From: Diplonema japonicum
Taxonomy: Eukaryota > Euglenozoa > Diplonemea > Diplonemida > Diplonemidae
Direction of reading: 5' to 3'
DNA: 64,000 bases
NCBI GenBank assembly: GCA_964019335.1
Contig: OZ025653.1
Span: forward strand, 813,311 to 877,310
Made by a program: the position numbers and the translations under genes. Positions within the stretch are counted from its first letter, which is position 1; each line of letters opens with the position of its first letter. The notes beneath the pieces are model-generated. The model made no database searches, was not told the DNA's origin, and was given only the letters and a program-made list of their open reading frames with translations. Below are positions 33,083-46,200 of the stretch, piece by piece.

Positions 33083-33871
33083 ATGACACACACAAAAGAT
33101 GTTACCGAGAGCGTGATGGAGCTGCTCATGACAGAAACTGCGTACCACTACGCCGCTCTGAAACCAGACAAGGCAGACATGTACCACTCCCTGGACTCCC
33201 TAGGTTTCAGAGTAGGTACTGCTATAATGGAGCGAATGATGAAAGATAAGCAGCTAATGTCTCTACAAGGTGAACGACCAACAGAAGCTGTGAAGCTAAT
33301 ATGTAGAGACTTTTGGTCGTTGGCGTTCAAGAAGCAAACAGACGGGCTGAAAATGAACAAGCAGGGGGTATGGCTGTTGTTACATTCAACATACCACTAC
33401 AGACTTATATTTTGAAGGATAAAAATTTTAATTTACTCAAGCACGTTACACACCAAAAAGAAGAAATCTACCAACCGGGCATGAGGGGCACCTTGGCAAG
33501 TGAAATCACGGTTGATGATAAGAAATTCACCCCCGGTACTAAAATAGTTATTACCAAAATTGTTAGTGCCAAAGTCGGGGCAGAAGTAGTTGAATGTTCT
33601 GTGGATGGGTGTGTGACAACTCTTGGAGCAGGCTCCTTTGAAGTGGTATGTTACTGTTGCCGCTGCATAGCATACACAGGACTCGCCGCCCCACATCAAC
33701 CCTGAGCATCTCCTATACATCCCAGCGGGCATGCTGCGCGGTGCTCTCTACGCCATTGGCGTCGCTGCGTCGGTATGGCAGTAACTAGACACCACACCAC
33801 ACACCACACAGGTGAAGCCGCAAGTTGTCGATCGCGTCGTTGAATTTACAGTTGCGACGAACAAGAGTTAG
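33083..33871 (+). CDS. TRAPP complex subunit TRAPPC6/Trs33
   Basis: Exons 33083-33367, 33403-33645, 33680-33772 and 33812-33871, with introns of 35, 34 and 39 nt, give 226 residues. The fold signature of the Bet3-like Trs33 branch is visible: SLGFRVGTAIMERMM, KLICRDFWSLAFKKQTDGLK, MNKQG joined by splicing to TYILKDKNF, and near the end YIPAGMLRGALYAIGV. TRAPPC6 is a small core subunit of the Golgi tethering complex that activates Rab1/Rab11-type GTPases. The start at 33083 fits family length; upstream in-frame ATGs at 32921 and 32972 would add up to 54 residues. A loop rich in K and G (around residues 110-150) is longer than usual. Confidence 0.88.
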
Positions 33872-33884
33872 ATTGTAGTAGGTG

Positions 33885-33931
33885 GTCTTTCCTATTTAAT
33901 GTTATCTTTCTCGAAACCAACGATTCATTAG
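33885..33931 (+). promoter_or_regulatory. predicted trans-splice acceptor for pseudo-calpain gene
   Basis: A pyrimidine-rich stretch (33884-33912) is followed by CGATTCATTAG ending at 33931, 30 nt before the ATG. The gap to the TRAPPC6 stop is 90 bp. Confidence 0.4.
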
Positions 33932-33961
33932 AAACGAAGAAGAAATAGCAACGTTGCAACA

Positions 33962-36900
33962 ATGGGCAACTGCTGTAGCAGTGAAGAACCGCAACCACGG
34001 AATCGTAAGAAGCTGATGCCCGCGCATGAAACGTCGCGTCAGCCGCAGAAGCCGATTGGTGTGGACCGGTCTGCCCTGAGGAGCTACCAGGAGTGGGGCA
34101 GGGCAATGAATGTGTACACGTCCACGATGACCATTCGTTTCGATTCGGACCCTCATCTCAAGCGCAGAATGCAAGAAAGCTCAGAACACACGCTGAATCT
34201 ACACCACGGAGGGGTACGGCGGGAGTCACGCGAGTGCAGGATGGCAGTTGAAAACGTAGTCAACACAGTGCCCCTTGAAGCGTACTTCCCTGAGCCCGCG
34301 CCCCCTGTGGACGCAGCAAGTGCTAACCGCTTGTTTGAACTACAGGAGAACGCTATATGGAGCGCATTAAAAGACGTAGGCATGAAACTTGTTCTTGACC
34401 GGGTCCTACCTTCCGAAGGCCCCGTCTACCCAGCACCCATGGACGAACCCTTCCACAAAAGAAGAGAGTTCGCTCCTATGCCTAGCACATCACCCGAACC
34501 ACAAGAGTACGAACATCAACAGCAGCAGCCCCAGAAACAAGAACGCATGCCCCTGAATGCTCGCACAAGACAGACACCGGAACCTCAGTTTGCCCAACCA
34601 CAACCCCAATATCAGCAAACTCAGAATGAACCGCAGAAACCACATGAACAAGATCCGCATCAGTACAACTACCGCCATCCAACACCCCAACTTTCGCAAG
34701 ATCGCGACCCTGGCTTTGACCCTGAAAGGTCCATGACTCTTAGCGCTCTTATTACAGACGAATCGAGGCCTAGCAACTACAAGATCAGTGCTCAAACATT
34801 CGAGCCAGTCGAAGATCGTAAAAGCCAGGCATCACCTCCGAATGTCCACACACCGCACAGCATGGTCTCGGATGCCCAACTCAGGGGTATAGCTACGCCT
34901 GTTGCAATAGAAGCTGCAGGTGAACCCTCAATGTGCAAGAGCACAAGTGACTGGACCCCACGAAAGGTAGAAACACCGAAAGGTCTCAGTTCGGCACGCC
35001 TGAGGGTAGATGTGCCTCTCGTAAGTGACAGGGACAGGACCATGACTGCATCGACACAAGGCCTTGTATCTGCACGCATCCCATTGTCGCCGAAGGAACG
35101 TGACACACTCGACTCACCTGTTGACATTTACAACGCGTTGCAGACAACGCCCTGCATTGAGTCCTGCCACCTTATCAAGGCCCCGATAATCACTTCGCAG
35201 AACCGCGAGGAGCTCTACGACGACAATGGCGTGCCCATCAACGTAGTGCAGATGATTGAGGACAATAAAGTACTCTTCTGGAATGGGAACACAAATTTGC
35301 AGTTCATTGTCGACATGTTGGATGTCGAACCGGGCAGTGACGCCAAGGTGGAGTACGACTCTGATATGAAAGCAGAGGTCGTCTCAGCAGTCGTGTTCCC
35401 TGGTGAGACAAGGACCGTGTGCCAGAATTGGAATCAGTCGACGTTCCCAAAGTCAAGGTGGAAACTCGAGACACTGAGCGATGAGTACCTGAAATGGAAA
35501 AAAGCGGAGTTCGACCATTACATCTTTGATAGTTACCAGGACCAGAATAAACTCGTCGACAGCAGCTGGGAAGAGGCACAGGTACTGGATGAGATAATAC
35601 GACGCAATCATATGTTCATCGACTTGTGGTTCCTGCCTGGTGATCCGTCTCTGCTTGGGAAGGACCCGCTGGCTGCTGCCGAGATACCTGAATCGGTGTT
35701 GAAGTGTGGTTGGAGTAGGCACTACTTACCGCTTGATTCGCCTGATAAGGTTTTGTTTGACAGGAAACCAGTTTCTTCTGATGTCGACGTGTTCACTTCG
35801 CCGCTAGGCAACAGGTGGCTTCTGTGCGCTTTGGCCTCTATGTGCGACTACAACAACTTCATCAACAGCGACATCGACTTCATAGGTTCTATTTTCTCCC
35901 TCTGCACACCTGAAATGTGCGCAACTGGTGGCTACAAGCTCATGCTGTGCAAAGATGGGTGGTGGAGCTCTGTCATTGTTGACGACGTGCTCCCGATGAG
36001 CTTCAACAACCTTGCGTTCGCATCTGACACTGGTGGGCCTCACCGGCAGTGGATACCCCTGGTGGAAAAGGCTTTGGCGAAGCTGTGCGGATCATACGCA
36101 TCACTTACTGGTGGGGGTTGCATTGACGAAGCGCTAGTGGACCTGACGGGATTCCCTGTAAAGTCCTACAGCGGAGAGGCATGGGATGACATGAAGGAGG
36201 TGATGATTGAGCTTATTGAAGAGTGGACCCAAAAGAAGTATCTCATTATATTGACAACACCACCAGAAGACGAAGAACCAGTTCAAGGCTTTGAGAAGCT
36301 TGGACTCGGAATGGGTTGTGGATACACAATCATAGGAACCGACGAGGACAAGGTGTTGATCAAGAACCCGTGGGGTGAGAACAACGATCTGACGGTGGTA
36401 TGGGACGAGGTGTACAACCTCTTTTCTGGGCTCACTGTGTCCTTTATTGAGCCTTCATTTAAAGAGATTAGAATCTCAATGCCCGTGGACACATCAGGCA
36501 TTATGTATCCTTTTGGTGTTCAGATAGATCTCGCAGAAGGTACCCCCCCTGTGCGGGCTCACATTCACGCACACCAGCGTGACAAGCGGCTGGATCCTGA
36601 AATAGAGCAGTATGGTGTGATGATGGTGACTGTGCTGGGGTACATGGGAGACGGCGAATGGATCAAGGTAAAAACTGTGAACGAGTGGCAGCCGCGTGAT
36701 ATGATTGTAAGTGATGATGATGATGCCGATCCTGCCGTACTGCTGCGCAGCAGCGACCATAGAACATACTTCATTGCATGGCACATGCACCCACGTGCCA
36801 GAACAAGGGACAGCATCGTCGCATCTATTAGTTACGAGCCCGTTGCTGAGGAAATAGGAACTCTCACCTTCAAAGAGAACGCCGATTGGGACTATACCAA

Positions 36901-37059
36901 CGGTATGTCACACACCACACCGCACCACACCACACCACAGGCAATATCAAGACAAGCTTCGACGTAACGGAGCTGGCGCCCGTCGAAGTTTACATTCAAA
37001 AACGTGATAGCTTAGCAGCGCCCATCGATGCAGGGCTTGTTTCTTCTATCTCGCTGTAG
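33962..37059 (+). CDS. acylated calpain-like protein, catalytically dead
   Basis: Exons 33962-36902 and 36941-37059, joined over a 38-nt intron, give 1019 residues. The N-terminus MGNCCSSEE fits N-myristoylation at Gly2 plus palmitoylation of Cys4/5. Residues about 150-480 are Gln/Pro-rich and disordered. Residues about 600-840 are the calpain protease fold, but the active-site triad is broken: the region equivalent to LGDCW reads LGNRW (Arg618 for Cys), the GHAYS equivalent reads GCGYT (Cys786 for His), and only NPWG (Asn802) remains. C2-like calpain domains follow. Kinetoplastids have many such acylated, inactive calpain-like proteins at the membrane skeleton and flagellum; a similar structural role here is inference. 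Confidence 0.88.
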
Positions 37060-37219
37060 TTACTCTATTGTATTTCTGTTTCCACTTAGGTGAGCAATAT
37101 AAAGCTGTAGAGCGAGGTCTGTAGTGTCGACGAGATAACCTGCCACCGATCAAGGATAGAAGTTCCGAGGTTTCTGTACACAACAAAATAGCCCGCTGTT
37201 GCTTTGACTGTTTTAGTTT

Positions 37220-37285
37220 TGTTTCTTTCCCTAGTTAACTTATTCTACATTTTTCTTTCCTAAACCTCTGAAGCTCCAATTGCAG
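37220..37285 (+). promoter_or_regulatory. predicted trans-splice acceptor for dynein-like gene
   Basis: A long pyrimidine-rich tract (37220-37270) leads to CTCCAATTGCAG ending at 37285, 6 nt before the ATG. Confidence 0.5.
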
Positions 37286-37291
37286 GTAAAG

Positions 37292-40200
37292 ATGGAGGCC
37301 GAGAGGGGCGTAGTAGAAGAACTGGTCGCCTCATTGCGTGTGTTGGGAGTTGTCCCGAAGCCATCGGAACTCGACGTTGACAGCAAAAAGGCGCTGAGGG
37401 CTTTGAAGGAGCTTTATACGTTGTTAAAGAAGGTCGTGGTGAAAATTGATGAAATCGGCACGGGGAGCTGGGAGCAAGTGTGCAGCAATGACCTGATAGC
37501 TGCAAGGGGGTGTATGGAAGAGTTCATGAGCGAGTATGCGAAGCTACCTGACGAATGTGTCAGCATGCCTTCCTCTACACTGCTGCAGAAAACACTCTCA
37601 GATTTTTCATCCAAGATCAACATCTGCTTGTTGGCCCTGGACTCCCCTCTTGGAGACTGTCATTGGCAGCAACTCTTTGACACACGGGATGAGCCTTATA
37701 GTAGTACATTCAATCTATCGCAACTCTTTGACGTACTTTGCGATCCTGAGTCCATCGAGATGTTGGAGTCATTAATCGTGATGTCGAAGAATGACGAGTT
37801 GATGGAGAGCAAGATACACGAACTGAAAGAACAGATGCAATCGAAGTTAGTTCCTTTAAAAAACAATGAAATCAACATACCTGCCGTGCACCAGCTGCTA
37901 GGCGACTTGTCAGACCTGAAGCGCAACCTACATGCGATTACGGAGGAGAAGTGTGGTCCGTCTGTTCTCAATCTGTGTGAGTCCACATTGGAGCTGGTTA
38001 CCAAGATGAAGAATGTTGTGGACATGTGGTGCGACTTGGTCCAAACACTACGTGAAATCAAAGAGCTCCTAAAAAACCCTCGCGTTATGGCGGTCATGCA
38101 AAACGAGATAGAGATGCTCACAGATGCCGAGGTGGACCTCGAGGAAGTCACCAAAACGATGGCTGCTTGCGATAACAATCTGCTTTTCCCGCTCATCGAA
38201 AACGAGCACAGGAAAGATGAGTTAGAGGGTCACATCGAGGAGGGCCGTAGTAAGGTTCTGAAGGTGAAAGCGCGGCTTTCGGACACAGTCCTTGAAGTCT
38301 GTTCTCGCTTTCCGAAGTTTCACCTTCTTGATGAGCAAGTCTTGCTTCAGGTTATCACAGCAGGGAACGATGTAAATGTCATCCAACAGTTCCTCCCACT
38401 GCTGTTCCCTTCAATAACAAATTTTGTTACCAACGGGTCTGGGGGAAACCTCTCCATACTAGGCGTCGTTATGCACGAAGGGGAGCGGCTCATGTTTGAA
38501 CAGCCGTTGCACGTACCTCATAATCACAAATTCACGGACTGGGTCGTTGACCTGCAGAAATGCATTGACGCAACCATAAAAAACCTTCTTGTTGACGTGA
38601 CCCGCTACTCGACGCTTATCCGCGATGGCAAGGCTGTCATAGATATAGAGTATTTGAACCGCTTCCCAGGTGCACTAGCGTCCGTGGGTCTGTACTTAGC
38701 ATGGACATCGCTTGTAGAAGGCTCTTTAGGCATAAGTCCCGTGATACGTTCCTCCCTCGTATCTGAGCACAGGACCAAGCCAGGGTTGGGTCCTATTGAG
38801 GGACAACAGGAGAATGCACCATGCAGATTCGCTCTGAACCGTCCCATGTCAGCCCAAAAGCAGCCTTCTCACAGGAGACCTGCCACAGCTGACCATCGAC
38901 TGCGGCAACTGACTTCGACACAAGTGGCAGACTCTGTGATGGTATGAGAGATGCTAAACAAACAACACCGCCAGATCCGCCCTGGCTCCGCTGGCACGAA
39001 GACAAAGACTAAGAAAGAAGATGAAGACAAACCTACTAAATCGTATGCGACGAACATTTTTTGCACGTTGATACAGGAAGCGTCGGTCCTCTGCCAAAGC
39101 CGCGAGGGGGAAAAAGGTGATTACTGAAGAAAAAGCAAGCACCCAGAAAGCTAGTAGGAAAAGCGTGGCGAGGATGACTGCTGTGAGGCCTGGTTCGGGG
39201 CTGCGTTGTACTGAACTTACAGAAGGGTTTGTGAAATCGGGTAAAGTGTTCTTAGAAGAAGATGGGGCTAAGCAAGCCACATGTGGGTTACCCGTTGGGG
39301 GAGCAGTGGCTGCAAGCAAGTGTAAATGGGTAACAAGTCTTGGCTCAACAGACGTGCACAACAAGCTGATGAATTTAATGAACCACTGCGTGTCCCTGAC
39401 AAAAGGATACCTCCCGAAGATGAAGCGAGTTCAAATTGAGAGCATAATCAACCACTTAAACTACTTGATATCAATTTTGAAGTCTGACGAACTGAAAAAT
39501 GTTGAGTCGCCAGAGGACTTTGCGTGGCAAAGACAGCTACGTTTTTACAACTCAAAGCAAGTGAGCTGTTTAATTAAGATAGGCAGCGCTTGTTTGGACT
39601 TCGGAACAGAGCTGCACAGCTCGTACACAAGGAGCGTCATCACAGGCCAGACGTCCAGCATGTGGTTGCATTTGTCGCAAGCCATCTCGTTACACTTTGG
39701 AGCTGTGTTCAGGACACAGGACGTTGCTTGCATCGACAGCGTGCAAGACCTCGCTGCCATTGTCGCACGCTTTGTCCCTGTTTTGTCCTGTAGCGCCAAA
39801 GTGCAATCAACACAGCTTACGTCCTTCTTCATTGGTGTCATCCTCACAGGAAGCTGGGGCGTGTTAAAAGACGTCACTTCTTTAGATCTTGGAGTTCTGG
39901 CCACGGCGGGTGTGCTTTGTGACCGAATGCATGCGGCACAGAAGGGGTTTGTTAAAATCGGTGGTAGTACTCACAGAATGCGTCCTAGTGCAACAGTGTT
40001 CGCGACACTTTCAAATGAAGTTGGTGTGGCTTTACCTCCGGAGTTGCGCTCTCGTTTTAGAACTCTCAACATGCCTCCCCCGGACCTGACTGCGACTGCT
40101 TACTCATTACTGGTCACTGCAGGTTTTGACAACCCTGAGATTACAGCTTCCAAGCTCGCAACTCTCCTGAAGCTCCTCGCGACCGTAACTGCAAAGAGCA

Positions 40201-43200
40201 GGCCCCAATACCTGTTTGAGCACCAGCTGTTGCGTATTATATTGCAAAAAGCAAGTTCGCTGTTGCGAAGGAAAACGACAAAACCTGACAAGCGGCACCG
40301 CATCCAGGATGTCGTTATCGTGAAGATCTTGAAAGAGGTTGTGCTATCCTTGTGCAGCTGCGATGATGTCAACGCGGTCAACGAAGCCATCACAGACGTC
40401 TTCCCTGAGCAGTTGTCGCTTGTGTGTCATATTAAGATCAGCGAAGTTATGGCTTCTTGCATTCAACACAAGAAGATGTCGCCCAGCAAGCTCTGGTCGG
40501 AAAGAGTTCTTAGCATGTACGAGCTTCATTCATCAGTGAGGTCTCTACTCTTGTTGGGTGCTCCTTTCTGTGGCAAGACAACGGCACTTGATGTCTTACG
40601 GAACGTGCTGGCTAATATTTGCTGCAACGAACAGACTGAAGTGCGCCTGTACCCTCATTCGTATAACCAAGCGGAGTTCTGGGGGTCACTGTCTGAAAGG
40701 TACGAGTGGGTTGAAGGGGTTTTCGTACTCGCCTTGCGAAAATTGGATAATAAAAGCTCGTGGCTGGTCCTCGATGGACCTTTCAACTTCGCAGAAGACA
40801 TCCGCACCCTTCTGGCACCGCATGCCGTTTTCATGAAGGAGCCTCTACAAGCCCCTGTCCCGCTTTCGCACGTTACAAAATTTATCGTTGAAACCGACAG
40901 CGCCGCAGACGTCGCGCCCTCTGTGGTGTCAAGCTTCGGGATTGTTTACTTTGACACTGTTGTGCTTCCTTGGCTTGCGCATGTTGAGAGGATGCAGCGC
41001 AGTGCTTGTAACAAGATGGAAGAGGTGCTTGATGAGGTGAAAAAACTGTGCGGAAAATATTTTGAATCAGCTTGTAACTTCATCGCACGCCAGTGCGGGC
41101 ATTTTGTGAACATATGTCATACTGTACATTCACTAGTCGCCTTGATTGAAGCAATGCTCGGTACCCCCAATGCACGGATTAGCACGCTTGCCGTCGTGCG
41201 ATGCTTCTGGTGGTGCCTGTCTTGGACATTGGCGGCATCCCTGCCGCGAAGTGCGAAGGAAGCCTTTTATCAAACGATCGTCAAACCAAACATGAACGAG
41301 GCCATCCCCGACGACGTGACGCTTTTCGACTACTCCTTCGACCCACAGATCTCGGAATTCGTGCCCATGAATGGCATGGACAAGACAGAGGCATATGGTA
41401 TTGGCCCACCGGACAAGCTTGCACAACAATGTATCCTGTCGCTCATTCAGCCAGCGCCTTACCTTCTCCAAGTTGCTCATTCACACGGCCTGAATGTGGT
41501 CCTCAACAGCATCAGCAGAGATGGAAAGACTACATTAGCTGAGCACCATTTACGAAATTCCAAAGAAAAATGGTTGAGAATGGGTTACGCCTCTAATTGC
41601 AACATCGGCGAGCTTAAATCCACGATAGGTGACAAGAAGCTGGTGCTTATTGATGACGTGAATGTAAATCAGAACCATCCTGTGGACGCATTCTATGAGT
41701 TGCTGGCTTCCAGCGTGACACAGAAGTGGATATGTACATCTAGTACGCCTCATGGCACAACTCACCCGGCAAAGAGACTGCTCAGCAGGTTCGTACTAGT
41801 ACATTGTTATTTGAACTCAGACGGCTGTAGTGATTCGTTCACTCCCCTGTTTAAGCAAACGCTTTCGCCTTCCTTGGGGAAAATACCAGAGCTTTTGTCC
41901 CCAATAACATTGAGGACAATGAAGTTACTATCTAACAGAGGGTGCGCTGTATTGAACGTGCAGGCAATAATGAAGGTCGTTGCTACTGTCGCTACAGCTA
42001 GTGAAGACTTAAACGCGAAGCAAGTCATCTCTCTGTGGAAGACATCTGTTGCAGATATGTGTCAAGCGCCTGATGAACGCGCAACTGAATGCTGCACGCG
42101 TGCTCTTAATGAGTACCTCCCCGACCTCATCATGCCTAACAGCCAAACACACTTTCTTGCTGATTCGTCGCGCAGGCTGTCAGCTGCTATTCCAGAGACA
42201 ACTCCCTCATTATCTAAGCATGCGCCTCACCACCTACACCCTTCCCTGGTACAAACAGTCGCGGCCTTGTCGCGGCATCTTGTAAGGATGAATTCTCACA
42301 TCGTACTTTGTGGCCCTCCCGGATCTGGAAAGAAGATGCTTGCTCGCACCACCGCAAAGCTGTTGGGAATGCACATCGTCGAAGGCCTGCCTCTTTGTCA
42401 GAGCCACACTGAGGCATACCATGCAGCAGCATCTGGCAAGCATGTTGTATTCCTTGTGTCGAATTATAGACAAGAGCAGTTGAACCTGATCACGGATTTG
42501 ATGCAAGGGCTCGTGGTGGGCGGACAAGAAGCAAAAACTCTTCAAGAAGAGTTAGTACAAACACACGGAGACTCTTCTGCTGCTTTAGTTAAACCAATCA
42601 TCACGGACATTAAATATGAAGATAGCTGGAATCTTATAAAGCGCATGCTTGCAAACCACATCCACGTTGTTCTGTGCCACGAGGAACCAGTGCCCGAGCT
42701 GGAAAAACACGCCTCTGTTGTGGTGATCCCGCCACATACAGTGGAGGATGCCGAGTCTGTGGTGAGCCATGTTCTACAGGACAGTCATGGTGTTAGCATT
42801 GACCACAAAGCTCTTGGCACGGCTCTGGAAAAAATACACACCTGGGTACAATCGCAGTTGAAAAGAAACTGGAACCACACAGTACGTGCAATCCCTAGGT
42901 TGCTAACCTTGGCTGCTCTGCAGATGAAGGAAATTCTAAGGTCTCAGCAAGCATACATTTCAGAGGCGGAGCACACAGCGAGACTTGCGAAGCCTCTTCT
43001 CAAGCACTCAACCCATTTGATGGAAGGAACGGGCACCATACCCAAGGCATTGATCCCAGAGTTACCTTACATTCACTTTCAAGGAAGTTACATGACTGCT
43101 GAAGGGCAAGATGTGCCTGTGAGGCTTGTTTTCTTTATCGACCACACTGACAATCGAGTGGAGAACGTGCAATTTGCTGGCTATTTCACGTGCATGAATG

Positions 43201-46200
43201 AGCAACCTCTCTATTGTGTGCAGGGAATGGCAGACATTGAGACATGTGGTGCGGACCTCAGAATCGGTGCCTTCAAAGGCAGCTTGAACCACGAAGAAGG
43301 TGAGTGGAAGTACAATGGCATCATCGAAGGGTACGACTTCACTGTCACAGAAGTAGTTCCTTTAGAACCGTCGCATGTGTGGTTGAGGGGGGAGTTTTCA
43401 ACAGGGAAGGCGGTGGATCCACCAGGGGTTAGCGACGGTGCAGGAAGTACGACGAAGAAGGTACATGACTTAATAGAAGCTGAGAGGCAACGTGTGTGGT
43501 CCAAGATGGCTGAATTAGCACCCAGTAGCATAGTGAGCGATGCATTCGTCGCTGCAACAACACTTGTTTACGGATCCAGTCTTCCGTCAGAATGCAGAGA
43601 TATTCTGTTCGAGTTCGCAAAGCGTGTAGCGAAGGAGCACCTTGCAGAGGTCAGTCGTTGTGCTGACCGCTGGGGTGTTTATAGTGTGTATTTGGGTGTT
43701 GGAACAGCAGAGGCAAACAATTTTTTGCTGACAGCTGTTACAAACAAACTCCCCCTTGGAACTGCTTGGTCTGATTTAGCTGTTGCCATGTCAACTGTGT
43801 CTCATGCTTCATCACCCGAGAATGGCAAACTGCGTGTCCCATACGTCTACGACCCGCACTATCTTCTCACACAATGGATACGACGAAGTGAGGAGATATT
43901 CCAGGAAGGCTTCTCTGATGTATTGTGCATGCAGGCAGATGACCCGACCCTAGACGGAGTGTTTATTGACGCTGTCAGAAGGGGAAGGACGCTGCTCATC
44001 GAAGGTGTGCAAAGCGAGCATTGGGCGAAACTGGAACTCTTCTTGTCTCTGGAACTGGACACTTCGGTGGGTAAGGCTCGCTGCCGGCATCCGCTTTTCA
44101 CTGACGATTCGACTTACTCAGATAAGTTCAGAATGATCCTGATTGCAGATCCAAACATCAAGGACATCCTACCTTGTCTGCAGTCGCAGTGCACTTACTT
44201 CGACGCTTCACTGACAGGTTGTTCAGTCAAAAAACAGGTCGCGGAGATTCTTTGTAATTGCAACCAGGACTTTCATGCTGAGTTCGAGAAGCTTAATACG
44301 GAATTGGAGGTAGCAGGGGAAAAGCTCAAAATTGTAGAGAATCATTTTGCAAACTTGGAAGTGAACGCAGCCGAGACACCGCCACTTGACTGGTACTACG
44401 GCGCTGAGGCTTCTGAAGTGTTACCCCTACTGCAAAATAACTCTGCAGCATATCATAAAATACGAGGCAAGTTGCGGGTTCACCGCGAAAGCGTTGAAGC
44501 GTCACAGAAGGAGTGGGCGCCCCTTATCTCCAGGCTCGTGTCCATGTACGAGGCTGCCAACCTCACTGCAAGTCTTGTGGAGTGCCGAATGCCTATTGTG
44601 TCCCCGCTCAGACTACTCAGCTTGGTGGTGCACCTCGTGACAACAAAAGCTCCTGGTGAACGCGGGAAACATGACCTCTCAGAGCAGCTCCTTGCAAGCC
44701 TGTCGCAAATGATATTCAGAGCCACCCACGTTGATGATAGGTTGCTCCTTTCCGCCATCATGAGCATACAGCAGGAGCTGAGTGTCGAAGAGATTAAACC
44801 TGAGGGCATTGCATTTTTTGTGTCTTCGCTGGGGTCACGCAGTATAGAAGACCAATTAGCACACGAAAACAAGTGCAAGAACGATATTGAAATAATGTAC
44901 GCACAGGAAATGAAAGTTTATCACGAGAAACAAGCTCTCCTCAAACAAGATGAGGAAGACGAAGAGCAGGAGAAAGGAAAGGCCAGACCCACTTCAGCGA
45001 AGCCGAGAGCTAAAGGGAAAAAAACACAGGATCATCTGCAAATACCTCAGAAAAATCCCCTTCCCGTGACAGTCAAGCCTTCTTACAACTGGCTTTCGCA
45101 CAGCACGTGGCTTTCTGTGCTGCGGCTGTCGGAGTTAGAAATTTTCAAAAAACTACGCGAAGCTATCCACGAGACTCAGCCTGCTGGTAAGATTTCGAAA
45201 GAACAAAAGTGGCTAGAATGGTTCAACACTTTGGGGAAAATTCCTGAGTATGAAAAGGTCCATTTGAGCAAATTCGAGAAGATGATGTTGGTGCTTGCCG
45301 CCCGTCCCGACAAAGCAGTTGGCTCTCTGCGAAAGTACTTCACTGACATATGCAAACATTTCGACCCGTACACACTCATCACACCGCTGGGTCCTGATGT
45401 CTACGCTTTGTCGCAGTACAATGTGCCCGTCACCTTCGTGCTTTCCGAGAACGACTCAGATGCCGAATGTCTGAGCTGCATAAACGGATTGGCACAGTCC
45501 AAGAAAGCAGTCTTGACTGACAGCGCATGCATCACCATGCAGCACGGAAGCGAGCAAGCTGCTCTCAGTAAGGCAAAGCAGGGCTTGGAATCAGGTTCGT
45601 GGGTATTCCTTGCCAATACACACTGCTGCACTGCCACTTTCATGCGCGATCTTTCACTCTGTATCCGCGAGTTCCAGAATCCCAATAAGAACTTCAGGCT
45701 ATTCTTAACGTATCGTAGAAGCGGCACGAGCGAAGCAAATGTACCACAGTTCATAGCGAACTCGCTATGCATCGCCGGCAGTGGCTGTCGGGGGGTGAAG
45801 AACCTGATGACAACCCTCTACAAGGGTATAGAGGATAAAACACTGCATGCAATGAAGACTCTTGAATGGCAGAGGTTGCTGTTTGCTGTTATGCTTGTAG
45901 TGGTAATTGCACACGAGAGAAGGTGTTTCATGACTGCCATGCAAAGGGACGCACCCGCTCCTGCGGACATAAACATTGCTGACGCACATCTTGTTGTTTC
46001 CGCACTACACCAGCACATGTCCACCTTGCGAGATGCCGACAAGCACAAAGAAGCCAAAATAGGTGTTACTTCATGGCGCATGGTGCGCCACATTTTAACA
46101 GAGCTCCTTGGCTTGTCTCTATCTCAGGAAGAGGAACTTGTGATTAAGGCCCTTGTCGACTGGTGGGTGCATCCTGATGTGGTAAAACCTGGCATGAAAG

